From Selaginella moellendorffii (taxonomy: Eukaryota > Streptophyta > Lycopodiopsida > Selaginellales > Selaginellaceae), in NCBI RefSeq assembly GCF_000143415.4, contig NW_003314263.1:3544451-3608450 (forward strand): a stretch of DNA of 64,000 nt. The letters run 5' to 3'. This document shows, in pieces, positions 20,945 to 32,516 of the stretch; position 1 is the first letter of the stretch, and every line of letters starts with the position of its first letter. The notes under the pieces are model-generated. The model did no database searches. It worked only from the letters and a program-made list of their open reading frames with translations, and was not told where the DNA came from. Both the position numbers and the translations under genes were made by a program.

Positions 20945-23900
20945 ATGGCGGGCGCTCTAATCCAGTCGTGGGATGAGATCGAAGGAAAGGTGAAGAGCAA
21001 GGTGGGACAGCTAACGGGACTGCTCCAGCATTTCACCGCTTCTTCCGAGTCGGATTCCGATATTTACTACCAGGTTTGTGCGATCGATCGCCATCTGTGG
21101 TTGATTGAATGGATATTTCGGGAGAATGGGAGATTATTTCGGGTGTTTTGGTTGTTTGTAGAATTTGGCGAGCCGGCATGACACCGAGATTGAGGAGATT
21201 CTTCGCGAAACTGTGGGGCGACTCCAGCTCTTTAGAGATGCAATGCAGTATAGCGTCGAGGGAGATCACATCAAAGCCGCGGCCGAGGTAGAGCCTTTGT
21301 TTTCCTCTTTCTTTCTTTTCTTCCTTTTCGAGGCTTATACATGAAAGTAAGAAAAATAAAATGCAGGCTGTGCGACTCGAGGCCGAGAATGAGCTCAATG
21401 CTTATAAGAAGGTAAGAACTTCGTTCCTTCCATTTTTTTGTTTTAATTCTTTTCTTCTTCTTCTTCAATAGACATCTCAAGAGCGGCAAGAAGCATTGGA
21501 GGCGACTCACAACCAAAAGATGGAGCTTGTTGAGGGGTATGATTTTCACTTTGCAACTAGGAGGAGGAATGCTTACTAGGAATGTGGTGCTCTAGAGCAA
21601 CAGGAATATGGCTTTAATGAGGGAGACGCTGGATAAAGCGACTACTGAGCTCCAGACAACGCTAGAAACAATCAGCCGTCTTTCGGATGTGTGTAAGATT
21701 CTTTTATCGCTCTCATTTGGCTAAATGCTCGCTTTCAGGAGCTTGAAGAAGTAAAGCGTTTGCACGAAAAAGAGGTAAGGTTGCTAAGTACGAACGAGAA
21801 CTTCATGCCGGTCTTTGTTTGATTTTCACCGGCCAGATTGGAAAGGAACGGATTGAAAGAAAGAGCGAGGCAGAGGCTCTTTTGCAAAAGCACGAGGCTG
21901 AACTTCGGGCCCGGATTGAACGTCAAGAGGAAGAGCAAATGAAGCAAGAGGCTTCACACGAAGACCTGATGGATGTGAGAGCTTAATCACGTGTTTTGGT
22001 CCGTATTATGTTCGGTTTGATTATTTTCTCAGCAACTTCGAGCTTATTACAAAGACGAGATCAGTCGGCTGAAGGTAAGCTAGTCAGTTGATTCGATTTG
22101 TAAAATTTTATACTTTTGCAGGTAGAGAACGAAGAGAAGGTGTCTACACTTCAACAAAACTATGATGCATTGCAATACGACTTGACTACCGAAGTAAGAT
22201 TTTAATGATCTGGTCCAGTTTCACCTATCAATGGATTTTTTTTTCTTTTCTTTTTTTTTCAGAAACTAGCCATTCAGAACAGGCTGACTGTCGTGTACAA
22301 GGAAAGGGAAGCTCTAGCAAAAGAGACGGCCATGCTGAAAGGAAGCCTCAGAGAGGCCAATTCCTTGATTGAGAATGCTCATGCGGAGCATCTACAGGTG
22401 GTTTGCTTATTCTCTTGCTTTGGTTTCCTACTTAATCGTTCTTACGCTCTTGTATGATCTCGCCACGTAAAGGATTGCAGACGAGGTCTAGTTTGGAAGA
22501 CGACATCCAAGTCCTGAAGGAAGACAACAGGCATTTGGTGCTACTCGTTTTGACTTCCTAATTATTTACATTTACAATTGCGTCATGTTGATCACTATAT
22601 CAGGAGGAGCGATTGAAAGGTGCCCTTGCAGATATGTACAAGTTGTCCGAGCATGCAGAGTAAACTCCTGGCTCTCTTTGACCGGTATAATTTTTTTCTT
22701 TCTTCCGAGTGGCCTTCTACAGTGTTGAGAAGAATGCATCTGCGACAAGCTTGGCTGAACTGGTAGTACTTCGTTTTTCTAATTTTCGACAAAAACTTGT
22801 TTTGTTTTGGCAGGAAGATACGATCCGAAGATTAAAGTACGAGTTAGATAAGATGACTAGCAGCAGTAAGAAGAAAGAGGACATTATCAGTAATGATAAC
22901 TGCAAGGTTGGGGATTGCATGGATTTTATGTTGAAGAAGCTTTTAAACTAACGTTGATTTTTCAGATTGAACAACTGCACTCATCCTTAACAAAGACCCA
23001 GAGAGAGCTGGACGTTGCATTGGCAGAGGTTTGCTGAAAGTGTTTAGGTTGTTATTGAACTTTGTCTCAACAGCTCGAGAAAGAACGATATAACATAGCA
23101 GTTAAGGACGACGAGATTCAAGAGCTAGATTCTGTGAAGAGAGGAATTGGTGAAGAAGCGTCCCAGCTGCGTTCAAGCCTTTCAGAAGTATAATCAACAG
23201 TCCAAGCTTTCTGATTTGCTTCCTGTGTTTTAGAAAGAAGACTATATTCAACGGCTGGAGGTCAGGCTTAAAATTCACGTGGCCGAACATGAGTTGAAAC
23301 TGAAAAACATGGAGGAAGACTTTTCGCGAACGGTAGTACTTTTCTTCTTTCTTGTTTATTTATATTACTGTTCCTTCTTGTGTTCTACAGAGAGAACTTC
23401 GGCGAGAGAAGCACCGGAAAGAAGTCAAGGGATTGCAGTCTAAGCTGAAGGAGCAACAACTGAAACACCTGACTCATTTAAATATTTATCAGAAAAGGGT
23501 AAGCAAATGAAACATATGTTTTGATATCAATTATAGTGTCGTGTGTGAAAGGTTGATCACCTCGAGGCTGAAATTGAGACGCTGAAAGTACATGGTGAGC
23601 ATGAGCTTAAGTCTCTGAACTCCCAAGTAACAGATCATGAAGACAATTTTAAACTGGTACGCTGAAACTGGTCGACGATGTGAGCTTTATGTTCTGATGT
23701 GAAGGTGTGCCTAAATTTTGAACGAAGACTTCAAGAATCTCAACGAAAGGGTACACAGCTGGAAGAGTCACTGGAGTTGCTGGCTCAAGAGGTAAGGAGA
23801 TTGTCTCGTGTTTATTTGATCTGAATCAGTTGATAGTTTTCAGCTTCATTCGAGAGAAAGGCAAAAGGTTGCTGACATCGAATCATTGAACCGAGAACTT

Positions 23901-25800
23901 GAGGATGCGAAACTTGCGGAGAAGAATGCTGAAGCGGCGGCTTTGCAAAGCTATTTGGCCAAGCTTGAACAGTAAACAAAAGACAAGGACGCGTTCATAA
24001 TCGTAGTTGTGATCCCTGTAGGAAGGAGAAGGAATTCCATCAGAACGTGGAAGACGAACATGAACGAGCTGAATGCGCGATTCAAAAGTTGAACGAGATG
24101 CATGCTATCGCTATAGAAGTTGCTCTCCATAACCACCAGGTTGGTCCTGTGTTTTTTTTTATTCTTTGCTTGTTTGTCAGGGATTAGTAATTGTGCAAAT
24201 TCTGCAGATGGAGCGTGACGCTCTTAAAAACGCGTTTGAGGAAACTAAGGTAAATCATTTTCAATTTATACTTTAGAAACACTTAATCTGCATGACAGGC
24301 ACAAGAGATTCGAGTGGCAGCTGAGAAATATCAGAAGCAAATAGAGGAGGCTGAGGCTGAGTTTGAAGAGGAGCGCAGAAGGTTCAGGCGTGAGCAGGAT
24401 GAAACACGAGTTTTAGTTGTTCAGCAACAAAATGCTTTAGTAATGGCTCATCAGCACGCTCTCGAGGTATTTCCTGTTGCTTTTCAGAATTTCCTTGTAT
24501 GTAACGCATTGGAAAAACACAGGCTCAGATGAAAAAGGCAGAGGTTGAGGTGACTCAACTCAAAGAAACTCATGCGAGGGAGATGGCTATTACTGTGTCT
24601 CGGTCCACTGAAAAGGTGGTCTTGGAATCTCTGACCTTGCATGAAGACCACAAGAAGCGGCTAGAACGTCTTTCTGAAGTCCATAGATCAGAGACGCAAA
24701 AACTGAACGAGATCCACGCAAAGGAAACAGAGAAGGTTGGGCTTGCTCTTATTTATATTGTCTTCTTTCTAACTCCTCCAGGCAGACTAAATCCCATAAC
24801 TCTCACTTGATGCACCGTATCACCGAGCTGGAAAACATGATCACTCTTAAGGTTCGCCTCATCACCATCAGTTGAAGGGGCATTTAGTCTCTCACTTTTG
24901 ATTCTTACAGGAGAAAAAACTGAAAGATTTAAGCCATAATAGCCGTGAGATTGAAATAAAGAGCGAATCTGCTTTGAAGGAGTTGAGGCTGAGCCATGAG
25001 AAAGCGTAAGCTTTAATATAGTTAAGCCGCACGTATTCCTTTCTTTGTACTGCCAGCTTCAACTTTCAGCGGTGCAAGTTTTCCAAGGACAAGGAAGCTA
25101 TGGCAAAGCAACTGGAAAAGAAATACCGGACCGAGCTAGACACCTGCAACGCGTTTCATGCACAGCAATACCAAAATCTCCAACAAGATCTCAACCGTAG
25201 CAAGGTAGCTTGTTTCCCTTTTACATTCTTCTGTATCAATCTTGGAATCGCCAGCTTGTGATGAGGCAAAAGCAAGCAGAAATGACAGAGTTACAGCAAC
25301 AGTTTGTGAAGCTGAAGGTAACGTCTCTTTGTGTCCTGTTGACAAGATTTTTAATTTGCTTTTTCCAGAGCTGCAGGAACGATTTGATAACCGAGAGTCG
25401 AAACCAGAAGATGTGGAGAGAATTACATACTTGGAGCAGCTGTACGTGAAGCTTCAAGAGTCGTGCGAAGCTAAGGATCTGGCGTACCAAAGACTTCACG
25501 GTAAGTTTTTTTCTTTGTCACTTCTTTAGACGCATTGGCTGATGGCTTACGCAGGTGAGTCGAAACAAATCAAGATGGAAATGCTAAACCGAGAAGAAAA
25601 CTACAACAAAATCTTCAGGAGCTCCCCAGTGGTCCAGCCGGTAAACTTTACGTTTAGACTCCTCGCTTTTGGTTCGATTCTTTTTTCCCTCTATGTTATG
25701 CTAGACATCGATTGAATTGAAGCCAAGGAGCCCATCGCGATCGGCGCAAGGCTCACGCTCAGCATCTCGTCAAGGCAACCGTGTGGAAATAAAGTTCTAG
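20945..25800 (+). CDS. FAM184-like long coiled-coil protein, unit 1
   Basis: About two dozen or more short exons with 45-100 base introns run from ATG 20945 to TAG 25800. Exon 1 is 20945-21073; exon 2 starts at 21162; the last starts at about 25707. Nearly all the product is charged heptad sequence. Two anchor points identify it: near the N-terminus HDTEIEEILRETV, like the HEEEIQQIL block of animal FAM184A/B, and near the C-terminus RESKPEDVERI followed by NREENYNKIF and SPVVQP, matching RESKPEDIQMI..NRETNFNKVF. A Ser/Arg-rich tail closes the protein. The link of FAM184 to cilia or centrosomes is an association I know only loosely; a sperm-flagellum role is inferred. I saw no stop in the exons I read, but not every junction was resolved. 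Confidence 0.75.
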
Positions 25801-26590
25801 ATCATTCTAAGTGCCACCTGGTAAATTAAAGCCAGACGTCGGCATTGTTTTCTTCCGATGTTAAATTTATAAAAGTTCGCATGAGAATCAGGAGCATATT
25901 CTTGGATAAGCAACTAAACCGCAAACTCTGCTGACCGCTGTTGACTCGCCTCTTGGACATAATTCAAAGAAGCATTTTGACTTGGAAGAACAGCAAAACT
26001 TTACGAGCGAGTCAAAACAAGCCCTAAACAGAAGTTAGGGCTCTGGATTACGTGGAATTAAACCTATCCCACATGCCGGGGCGTGGCTTGAGGCCACTAA
26101 ACCAGTATATAAGCTAGGGCCAGGTGGATGGGATTTATTGGTGATCATAAAGGCTAATAGCCTAGGTTTGGTTCTTTTAATGCACTTTGGCTTGGCTAGC
26201 CAGCCAAAGTGTTTCAATTGTTGTTTGCATTGTTCCCTCGTCGTTGTCTTGTTGCACGACCGACGCGTTCGTCGTTGCTTGCGTTGTTCCTTCTTGGCTT
26301 TCTTGAGCAAGAGGAGTGTCTACTGTTGGTTGCGTTGTTTCCTCTTGTTTTCTTGCGCCACCGTGTCACCCAGTTTCTCCCTCTTCATGAGCTCCAGGAA
26401 CTTTTCCTTCTCCTCTGGAGTGGAATACTCGAGCGAGCAGTCGCCCACTCCAGGCTGCCATTCACGCTAGGCAAGTAAATTCATTCAAGTGAACTTGCTA
26501 GCGTGCATCAGAATGCTTCGATGTAGAAGCGAATCCTGCTTTTCTTTTTAGTCTTCTATAAAATCCCATTGTGGCTGGACCTAAATTTCG
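25801..26590. other. Intergenic with a 440-base insertion carrying an exon scrap
   Basis: Compared with unit 2 (37321-37545), unit 1 has extra sequence at about 26014-26454. It contains a TATA-like cagtatataag (26102), CGTCGTTGC-type short repeats, and a minus-strand coding-looking piece at 26457-26320. The flanking sequence (gccattcacgctagg) is present in both units. Confidence 0.6.
26320..26457 (-). pseudogene. Captured exon fragment of an unknown gene
   Basis: An open 45-codon stretch on the minus strand reads with natural protein composition, including LEYSTPEEKEKFLELMKRE, and ends at a stop. No start or splice signals frame it convincingly. It sits only in the unit 1 insertion, so it was probably carried in with the inserted DNA. 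The parent gene is not recognised. Confidence 0.4.
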
Positions 26591-26704
26591 GAAGATTGGG
26601 AGAAGTGGGCGACGCTAGGCATCACTCATTTGGAGGTGGCGCTTATAGAATTTGGTGGGGTGCTGGTGGAGGCTGCGGATCAACACAAAGTCAGCTTGCC
26701 TAAG

Positions 26705-29700
26705 ATGACAACAACGAATGTGGATATCGCTGAAGTTGCTGGTGGTATGTATGTGCCTCATAAGAATCAAATGGCTTAGCTTTTGTTGTGCAGAGCTTGT
26801 AGAACAATCCAGGAAACTAACAAACATAATGAGTAGCTTGCAATCCACACTTTCCAGAATGGAGGGAGCCAAGCAAGATCTAGATTTCGATGGTATCTCG
26901 TCTCTCGAGCTCTTGATCTCTTCTTACAAGTGTATACTTAGCTTTGAAGTGGCTCCTTTTGTGCAGAACAATTTAAAGCGCTCCTTGGTAATCCGGGTGA
27001 CCCTGGCTGCGAGGATAAAGTAAAGGCCATGATAGAAAATGGCTGGGATATCCACAATGTCGTTTTTGACCATGGTGCCACCACTGCACTCCATTGGGCA
27101 AGCGCGAGTGGGAATCTCAGTCTGGTCAAGGCTTTACTTCCCAGAAGCATCAGAGACATCCTCAAAAAGGATGGGCTTGGCAACACTGCACTTCATGCAG
27201 CCGTTATGAGCAACGTTGCAGGGGTTCTTGCGGTATTGCTTGAACAAATCAAGAAGAAGAAGCTAAAAGCTGTGGGCTTGTGCAACAACAAAGGAAAAAC
27301 ACTCTTGCACATAGCAGTTACATTCGTGGATAGAATAAATGTTATCCGTTTGCTAACTTTACTTCCAACGAGCATTGATGACATCGTGAGGCCTGATAAC
27401 GATGGGAATACCCCACTTCATGTAGCTGCTTTTTGTGGTTATCATGGCACGTTCAACTATATGATTGAACGGCTAGGAGCCAACTTTGATGCCGATCAGT
27501 ATGTCAACAACTATGGCAACACACCTCTTCATGTGGCTATGAAAAACGGACGTGACAATATGTGTATTTTGTTGATAAAACTGGGTGCTAGTCTTTACAA
27601 ACTCAACAAAGCTGGCCTTTCACCACTGATGCTGCTGGGAAAGGTGCATCAGCCTCTCCAGGTGAGAATCATGAGGAAAGTCCTCAAGAGAATACTGTCA
27701 ACCGACCTAGCAGGTATTTCTGAAGAGCTTATGCGATTGCTGACAGTTCCTGAGGTTGGGCATCTCTTAGTCTTGCATAACAGCCTTTGTATTGGGAAAC
27801 TAGACCTGGTGAAGCCTCTATTTAGGCACTTCGACGTCGAGCATAATCGTCTTGCCCAGCTACTAGTTGAAAAGGACAGCAGGTTTACAGGGGAGACCTC
27901 TTTGCATGTAGCAGCTTATGGACAGGATGTTGCGGTTCTGAACATGGTGGTGGAGAAGCTGCAGGAAGGTGGGGACCCTTGGGACATAGACTGCACTAAC
28001 AACATGGGGCAGACGCCTTTGCACATTGCATTTGCAGGAGGCAACACTAAAATGGTTGAGCGTTTGCTCGAGCTCAAAGCTGATATAAACAAGACTGACA
28101 ACATGGGCACTGGCATGTTGCACTTTGCTTGTAGAGGTAAAGGTAGGAAGGTTGAGGTTCTTGAGCTCTTGGAGGAGAAGCAAGGGGAGAAGCTGGAAAT
28201 CAACAAGGCAACAAAGACTGGCTTGACCCCGCTGCATTATGCAGCTTGGAATGATAAAGAAGAAGCAGGGAAATGGTTGATAGACAGGAATGCCGATTTG
28301 ACTGCTGAGGATTCTGTTGAAGGACTTATGCCATGGCATTGGGCTGTCATTAGAGGATCTGGAAAGTATACTTGGCTTGTCGACTCTCACTTGGAAAGAA
28401 GTGTAAGATTGTTTAATGGGAATGTGGACTTTGAAAGGTGGCAACAGGTGTTTCATTTAATTGAAGCCCATCGCTCAAATGAGCCAGATTTGGTGTGTCG
28501 GAGAGTATTAAACGGTATTCAGGCGCAGCACAGGAAACTTGAGCCTGGATTATTGGCTTGCATTGCGGCCTTAGGAGGTAACCACACAAATGAAAAGCTT
28601 GCATCACTTCTCATTAAATTCTCATCAGACAATTACATTTTAAAAATAGTCAAGGAATCACGAATATTGGAATGGGCCGCATTCTATGCCAAGAACACAA
28701 CAAGGGGAAGAACACGAGCAAGCGATGTAGAGCCAATGTTCAGGGCCTTGGAGATCTTAAGCCAACTAGATCGTCGTGGCAAAGAGCAGCTAAGTAGATA
28801 TGCTTCTAGCAGCCAGTTTTTGGTGGATGCTTTCAAGATTGGTTTCCTTAGTGCAGATGTGTGGAAATCCGGGTTTGCCACGAGCCTAGCTACAGCAAGC
28901 AGTCGATGGGGGCTTGGCGATCTGATCAAGTCAGTCCTGCTGCCAAGTGCTCGTTGGTCTGACCAGGAATCGAACGAGAATCTAAACAGGGTCCACAGAA
29001 GTAGACATTTGGTCCACATGAGCATCTCTAACTTGGAGGAGGACATCCCTCTGGCTTACTGGTTAACAAGGCTGAAAGTGAAAAACACAGCAGAAAGTAC
29101 TGGCAGTGGAAGATCAAAGCAAGACGAGAACAAGAGCAAAGCTCTTGTAAAGAAAGTTGAAGATCTTTTAGAAAGCAGGAAGATTGGAGGGATGCTGGAG
29201 TACCCAAATGACAAGGGAGCTCACACAGGCAGGACTGCCTTGCATTGGTCCACCATCTTTGAGGAGACCTCTACCACCCTCTCTATCCTCCATACAAGGA
29301 ATTGTAGAGTTGACATATTTGACAACTTTGGAAAGGCACCATATTGGTATGCTCCAAAATCCTGGAAAAACAGCTTTCTGCTCAACAGCCTGAAGTGGGA
29401 GCAGTACCTGGACAACTTGCACAGGGACCGGGAAGTGTTTGTAGATGCCCTCAATGCCATATTGGTGGGGGCAGCTCTGATTGCAAGTGTGACATACAGT
29501 GGATCCCTCAGCCCACCTCTGCAATACTCCCTGAAGCTCATGAACCACGGCCAGCAGGAGGATGACCTCAAGTATGTGGCCATCAACAATCCAGGAGTGA
29601 AAGCATTCTGGATCTTCAACAGCCTCTCCTTCTTCTTTGCAATGGCAAGTGCACTGGCTGGAGTTGCAGGCATCCTCCCACTGCCCCAGGTGTTTGACTT

Positions 29701-30151
29701 GGGTGTCATTGACAGGCTGAGGTGGACACTGCTCCTCGCTGCAAGCCTGCTGGTTGGCTCGATTTGCTTTGTTCTCGTGGCGTTTGCATGTGCAGGCTTT
29801 GCAGTCTTGCCACCTTTGTTCCGCTACAACGTTGTTATGATAGTCACATCGGTGCCGGGGGGATTGCTGTGCATGCTGATGACTTTGCTGTTTATCAAGG
29901 CGCTCTCTCCGCTTCTGTCTTGGGCGTACACATGGTATACTGATGCTCCTGGTCTGAAAGCCCCGAAACAGGAGGGCAGAGTGGAGGAAACTGCGGTGGA
30001 TGTTGTTGACACTGAGGACCAGAATGCCGGCAAGATCTTGAGGTGGGTGCTAGACCCAAGTAAACAACCGGTTTACTCTGGTGTGATCTACCGGAGGATT
30101 CGTGGATACCCGTGGATGGATGGTTTGGAGCGGCTTGGTCAGAGTAGCTGA
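26705..30151 (+). CDS. Ankyrin-repeat protein with C-terminal four-helix PGG-like membrane domain, unit 1
   Basis: Exons 26705-26744, 26794-26892 and 26967-30151 give about 1107 residues; coding-like sequence continues upstream of the chosen ATG (EDWEKWATLGI, from about 26597), so the true start may lie earlier. The third exon holds at least nine ankyrin repeats in two groups: TALHWASASGNL, TALHAAVMSN, TPLHVAAFCGYHG, TPLHVAMKNG in the first third, then TSLHVAAYGQ, TPLHIAFAGGN, GMLHFACRG, TPLHYAAWND. A long middle part of unknown fold follows, then another repeat-like TALHWST. The end has four membrane helices (ILVGAALIASVTYSG, WIFNSLSFFFAMASALAG, LLLAASLLVGSICFVLVAF, VVMIVTSVPGGLLCMLM), like PGG-domain proteins such as ACD6. 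A defence or signalling role is inferred from that family. No stops in the frame. Confidence 0.85.
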
Positions 30152-30184
30152 GTTGTCTTGTTTGCTCTCGCGGCTTCATCCCCA

Positions 30185-30600
30185 TCTGCTGCTTTTGACC
30201 GCGTTTGATCTTCACAGTACCTGATTTGTAGCACTTGCTATAAGCTCCTGATTGATCACCAGACCGTGCTCTTCTCCGGCTTCTTCGGCCACCAGGTATG
30301 CCTCTCGCAGGAAAACGTATTGCTCGGCTGCCAGCCAAGGTGGTGACGTCCGAGACGAGCGCCCTCTTCTACACGGTAAAGCTCAGGAGCTCCAGGATCC
30401 CGGAGACCCCAGCCGGTGTGTGACACGCCCGCTGGGAGAATTCGTAAGGAACGGTAGCCTCTGGAAGTTCTCGAGCTGCTCGAGCTAGAGCCTTCCGGAT
30501 ATGAGATGACAAAGGCCGCGTCCTTGATTGAGCCACAGCTTTCTTCCGTTCCGTCACAGCCAGTTCTCCGTCCCATGAAACCAGCTCGACGTAGGAATCC
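30185..30600 (-). pseudogene. 3' part of unidentified gene X, unit 1 end
   Basis: On the minus strand a coding-looking segment (SHIRKALARAARELPEATV and EFSQRACHTPAG) runs from about 30590, then after a possible short intron comes EQYVFLREAYLVAEEAG and a stop near 30217. I do not recognise the protein. At 30601 the sequence switches abruptly to the middle of the FUSC gene in the opposite orientation, so gene X has lost its 5' part. The same block recurs at 43222-43637. It marks the right-hand breakpoint of the duplicated unit. Confidence 0.5.
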
Positions 30601-31373
30601 TCGGAAGAAGGCGACCCGGAATTGTTCAAGACTCTGCAGTTCTTCGCATGGCAATGGCTGTTCTTGGCCTGGGGGCTTTTATGGCTGTTGAAGCACTCAT
30701 CTGTTCCAGAAGAGCTGTGAGACTTGCACGCAGGGAACTCGAGCTTAACTTGAATAAAATCCAGGAATGCATGCAGGTGATATTTGACGTGCACAGCATA
30801 GAATGCAGTGAGTGCTTTAAAGCAACGATACCTGAGGTGAGAAAGAAGGAGCAAACAATCAGAGATGGAGTCGAACGTCTGAGACAACTTACAGCTGAAG
30901 CAAGAGCAGAGCCTGACTTCTGGCACGCACCGTTTCATGACGGTATCTATAGCAAGCTCTGGGAGAGTCAGAGTAGGATAACGGAGCTCTTGAGTTACCT
31001 GAGCCTCGCAACAGTCGACTTCCGGTCAGAAGGCAAACTGTTCACTGGGGGTGTCACTCGCCAACTAAAGATAAGCCAAATTGGCCTCTCAAAAACTTTC
31101 GAGTGCACTTATCAGTCCCTGCGCCAAAAAAGAAGCAAGGCCCAGCATACTGCAGACATAGAGAATCAGTTCGAAGAGTCTAGCATCAAAGACGACGCCG
31201 ACACCTCACCCCCAGAAGAAATCTACGGAGATTTCCAGCTAGTGCATTCGGAAGCCGCGTTGACGATTGGAGCAATCGGCTTTTGCTGCCACGAGCTTCT
31301 AAAACAAGCCACGTATCTCAGAAAGCTGACGCAAGAGCTGCTACTGCAGGAAGAAGAAGAATCGCAAAGTTAG
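30601..31373 (+). pseudogene. Truncated FUSC transporter copy, unit 2
   Basis: From 30601 the sequence matches the FUSC gene from 19004 onward almost base for base to the stop at 31373. It encodes only the last part of the second membrane block and the soluble C-terminus (open from ATG 30648, 241 codons). The first two thirds of the protein, with most membrane helices, are absent, so transport is not expected. Confidence 0.9.
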
Positions 31374-31543
31374 AATTGGATATAGCTCTGTAAGCAAAAT
31401 GTAAGCAAGAATGCCTGCAAACCTGCAGGCAAAGCATCTTTGAACTAAAATTTAAAAACTTACACTCTCAAAATCAGCATATAGCGAAGATGCCAGAAAC
31501 TGAGTCTCGTTTAGACGTAAAACTACATAAAATACATAAATCG

Positions 31544-32398
31544 TCAACCTCTTGCAGAGAGCAAGGCTTGTAATTCACCCCTTCTCTTTTCTAGCTCCTG
31601 CAAATCCAGATGAGAGCACAATTCGCAAAATCTACGCAAGAGATACCTCGAGATCTTTAGCAGCCTTCTCGCGCTCTTTTGATTTTTCAATGCGGGAACG
31701 CTTGAATTTTTTAATGCACAAAAGGCCCTGCCAGTTGATGCAAGAAAACCGTGGTAAAACCTCCAAGAAAACGAACAAAAGCATACTCACTCCTACAACG
31801 TAAACTGCACCACATCCCAGGAGCATTCCACTAGCGACTTCCGAAAAGACCACTTGATAAGCACGGTCCTTGTGCTCATCTGATAGGGCCTTTGTCATCA
31901 CTGCTACACTGCAAAACAAAGCTCTCGTTAGCAAAGAAGAGCGAAGAAAGAAATTTTGTAAGAGAAGCTTAGCATGCCTCGTCCAACCCAGTACTCAAGA
32001 ACCTATGCACAAAACGAGCGAGCAATCACATCGAAAGAGCAGAAGAAAAGCGATTCTAGAACTTACACGCCAGAACTTCAAGAAGAATTCCCATTCGGTC
32101 TCGGCCACAGCGACGAAGAGCGCGATCACTACCGCGTAGCAGCGAAGAATCCTTCAAATATCTGTAGAAACGAATGTGAAACATCCATCTAGGCTCGATG
32201 TTGGACGAGAAGAGAAACTTACATCGCGGCCATGCTTGAAGGCTCGCACCACCGAAATCACACTCACCGCAGTGCACAGCAAGGCCGAGATCGCAATATC
32301 CGAAATGCGATCACCAGAGCCTCCGGCCCTCGCGGCTCTCGTCGATCTAGACTGCTTCTGCTGCTCTCGGCGTCGCCCTCGCTAAGAATGGAGCTCAT
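31544..32398 (-). pseudogene. COPI-associated gene copy, unit 2, broken
   Basis: Same six-exon layout as 19947-20826. Exon 1 has lost 13 bases near 32297 (after gccgagatcgca), which shifts the frame. The end of exon 3 with its splice donor is deleted near 31971 (agaagcttagcatgcc in place of the unit 1 sequence, 11 bases shorter). Exons 4-6 remain readable. Confidence 0.85.
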
Positions 32399-32516
32399 CG
32401 ATCGATGGATCCGCAAACCCTACTAGCGCCTTCTTTCAAAGAGAAGCGAAATTTCTACCATAGCCATTCTTTTTAGGGTTCTTGGCCAATGTTTTGCTAC
32501 TAACTAACTTGGCGCG
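32399..32516. promoter_or_regulatory. Unit 2 copy of the shared divergent promoter
   Basis: Nearly identical to 20827-20944, including atcgatcgatggatcc and tttttagggtt. Both flanking genes are damaged in this unit. Confidence 0.6.

Noticed and set aside
29168-29709. Minus-strand frames of 126 and 162 codons, repeated at 42205-42746
   Set aside because: They lie opposite the ankyrin-PGG coding exon and recur only because that exon is duplicated.
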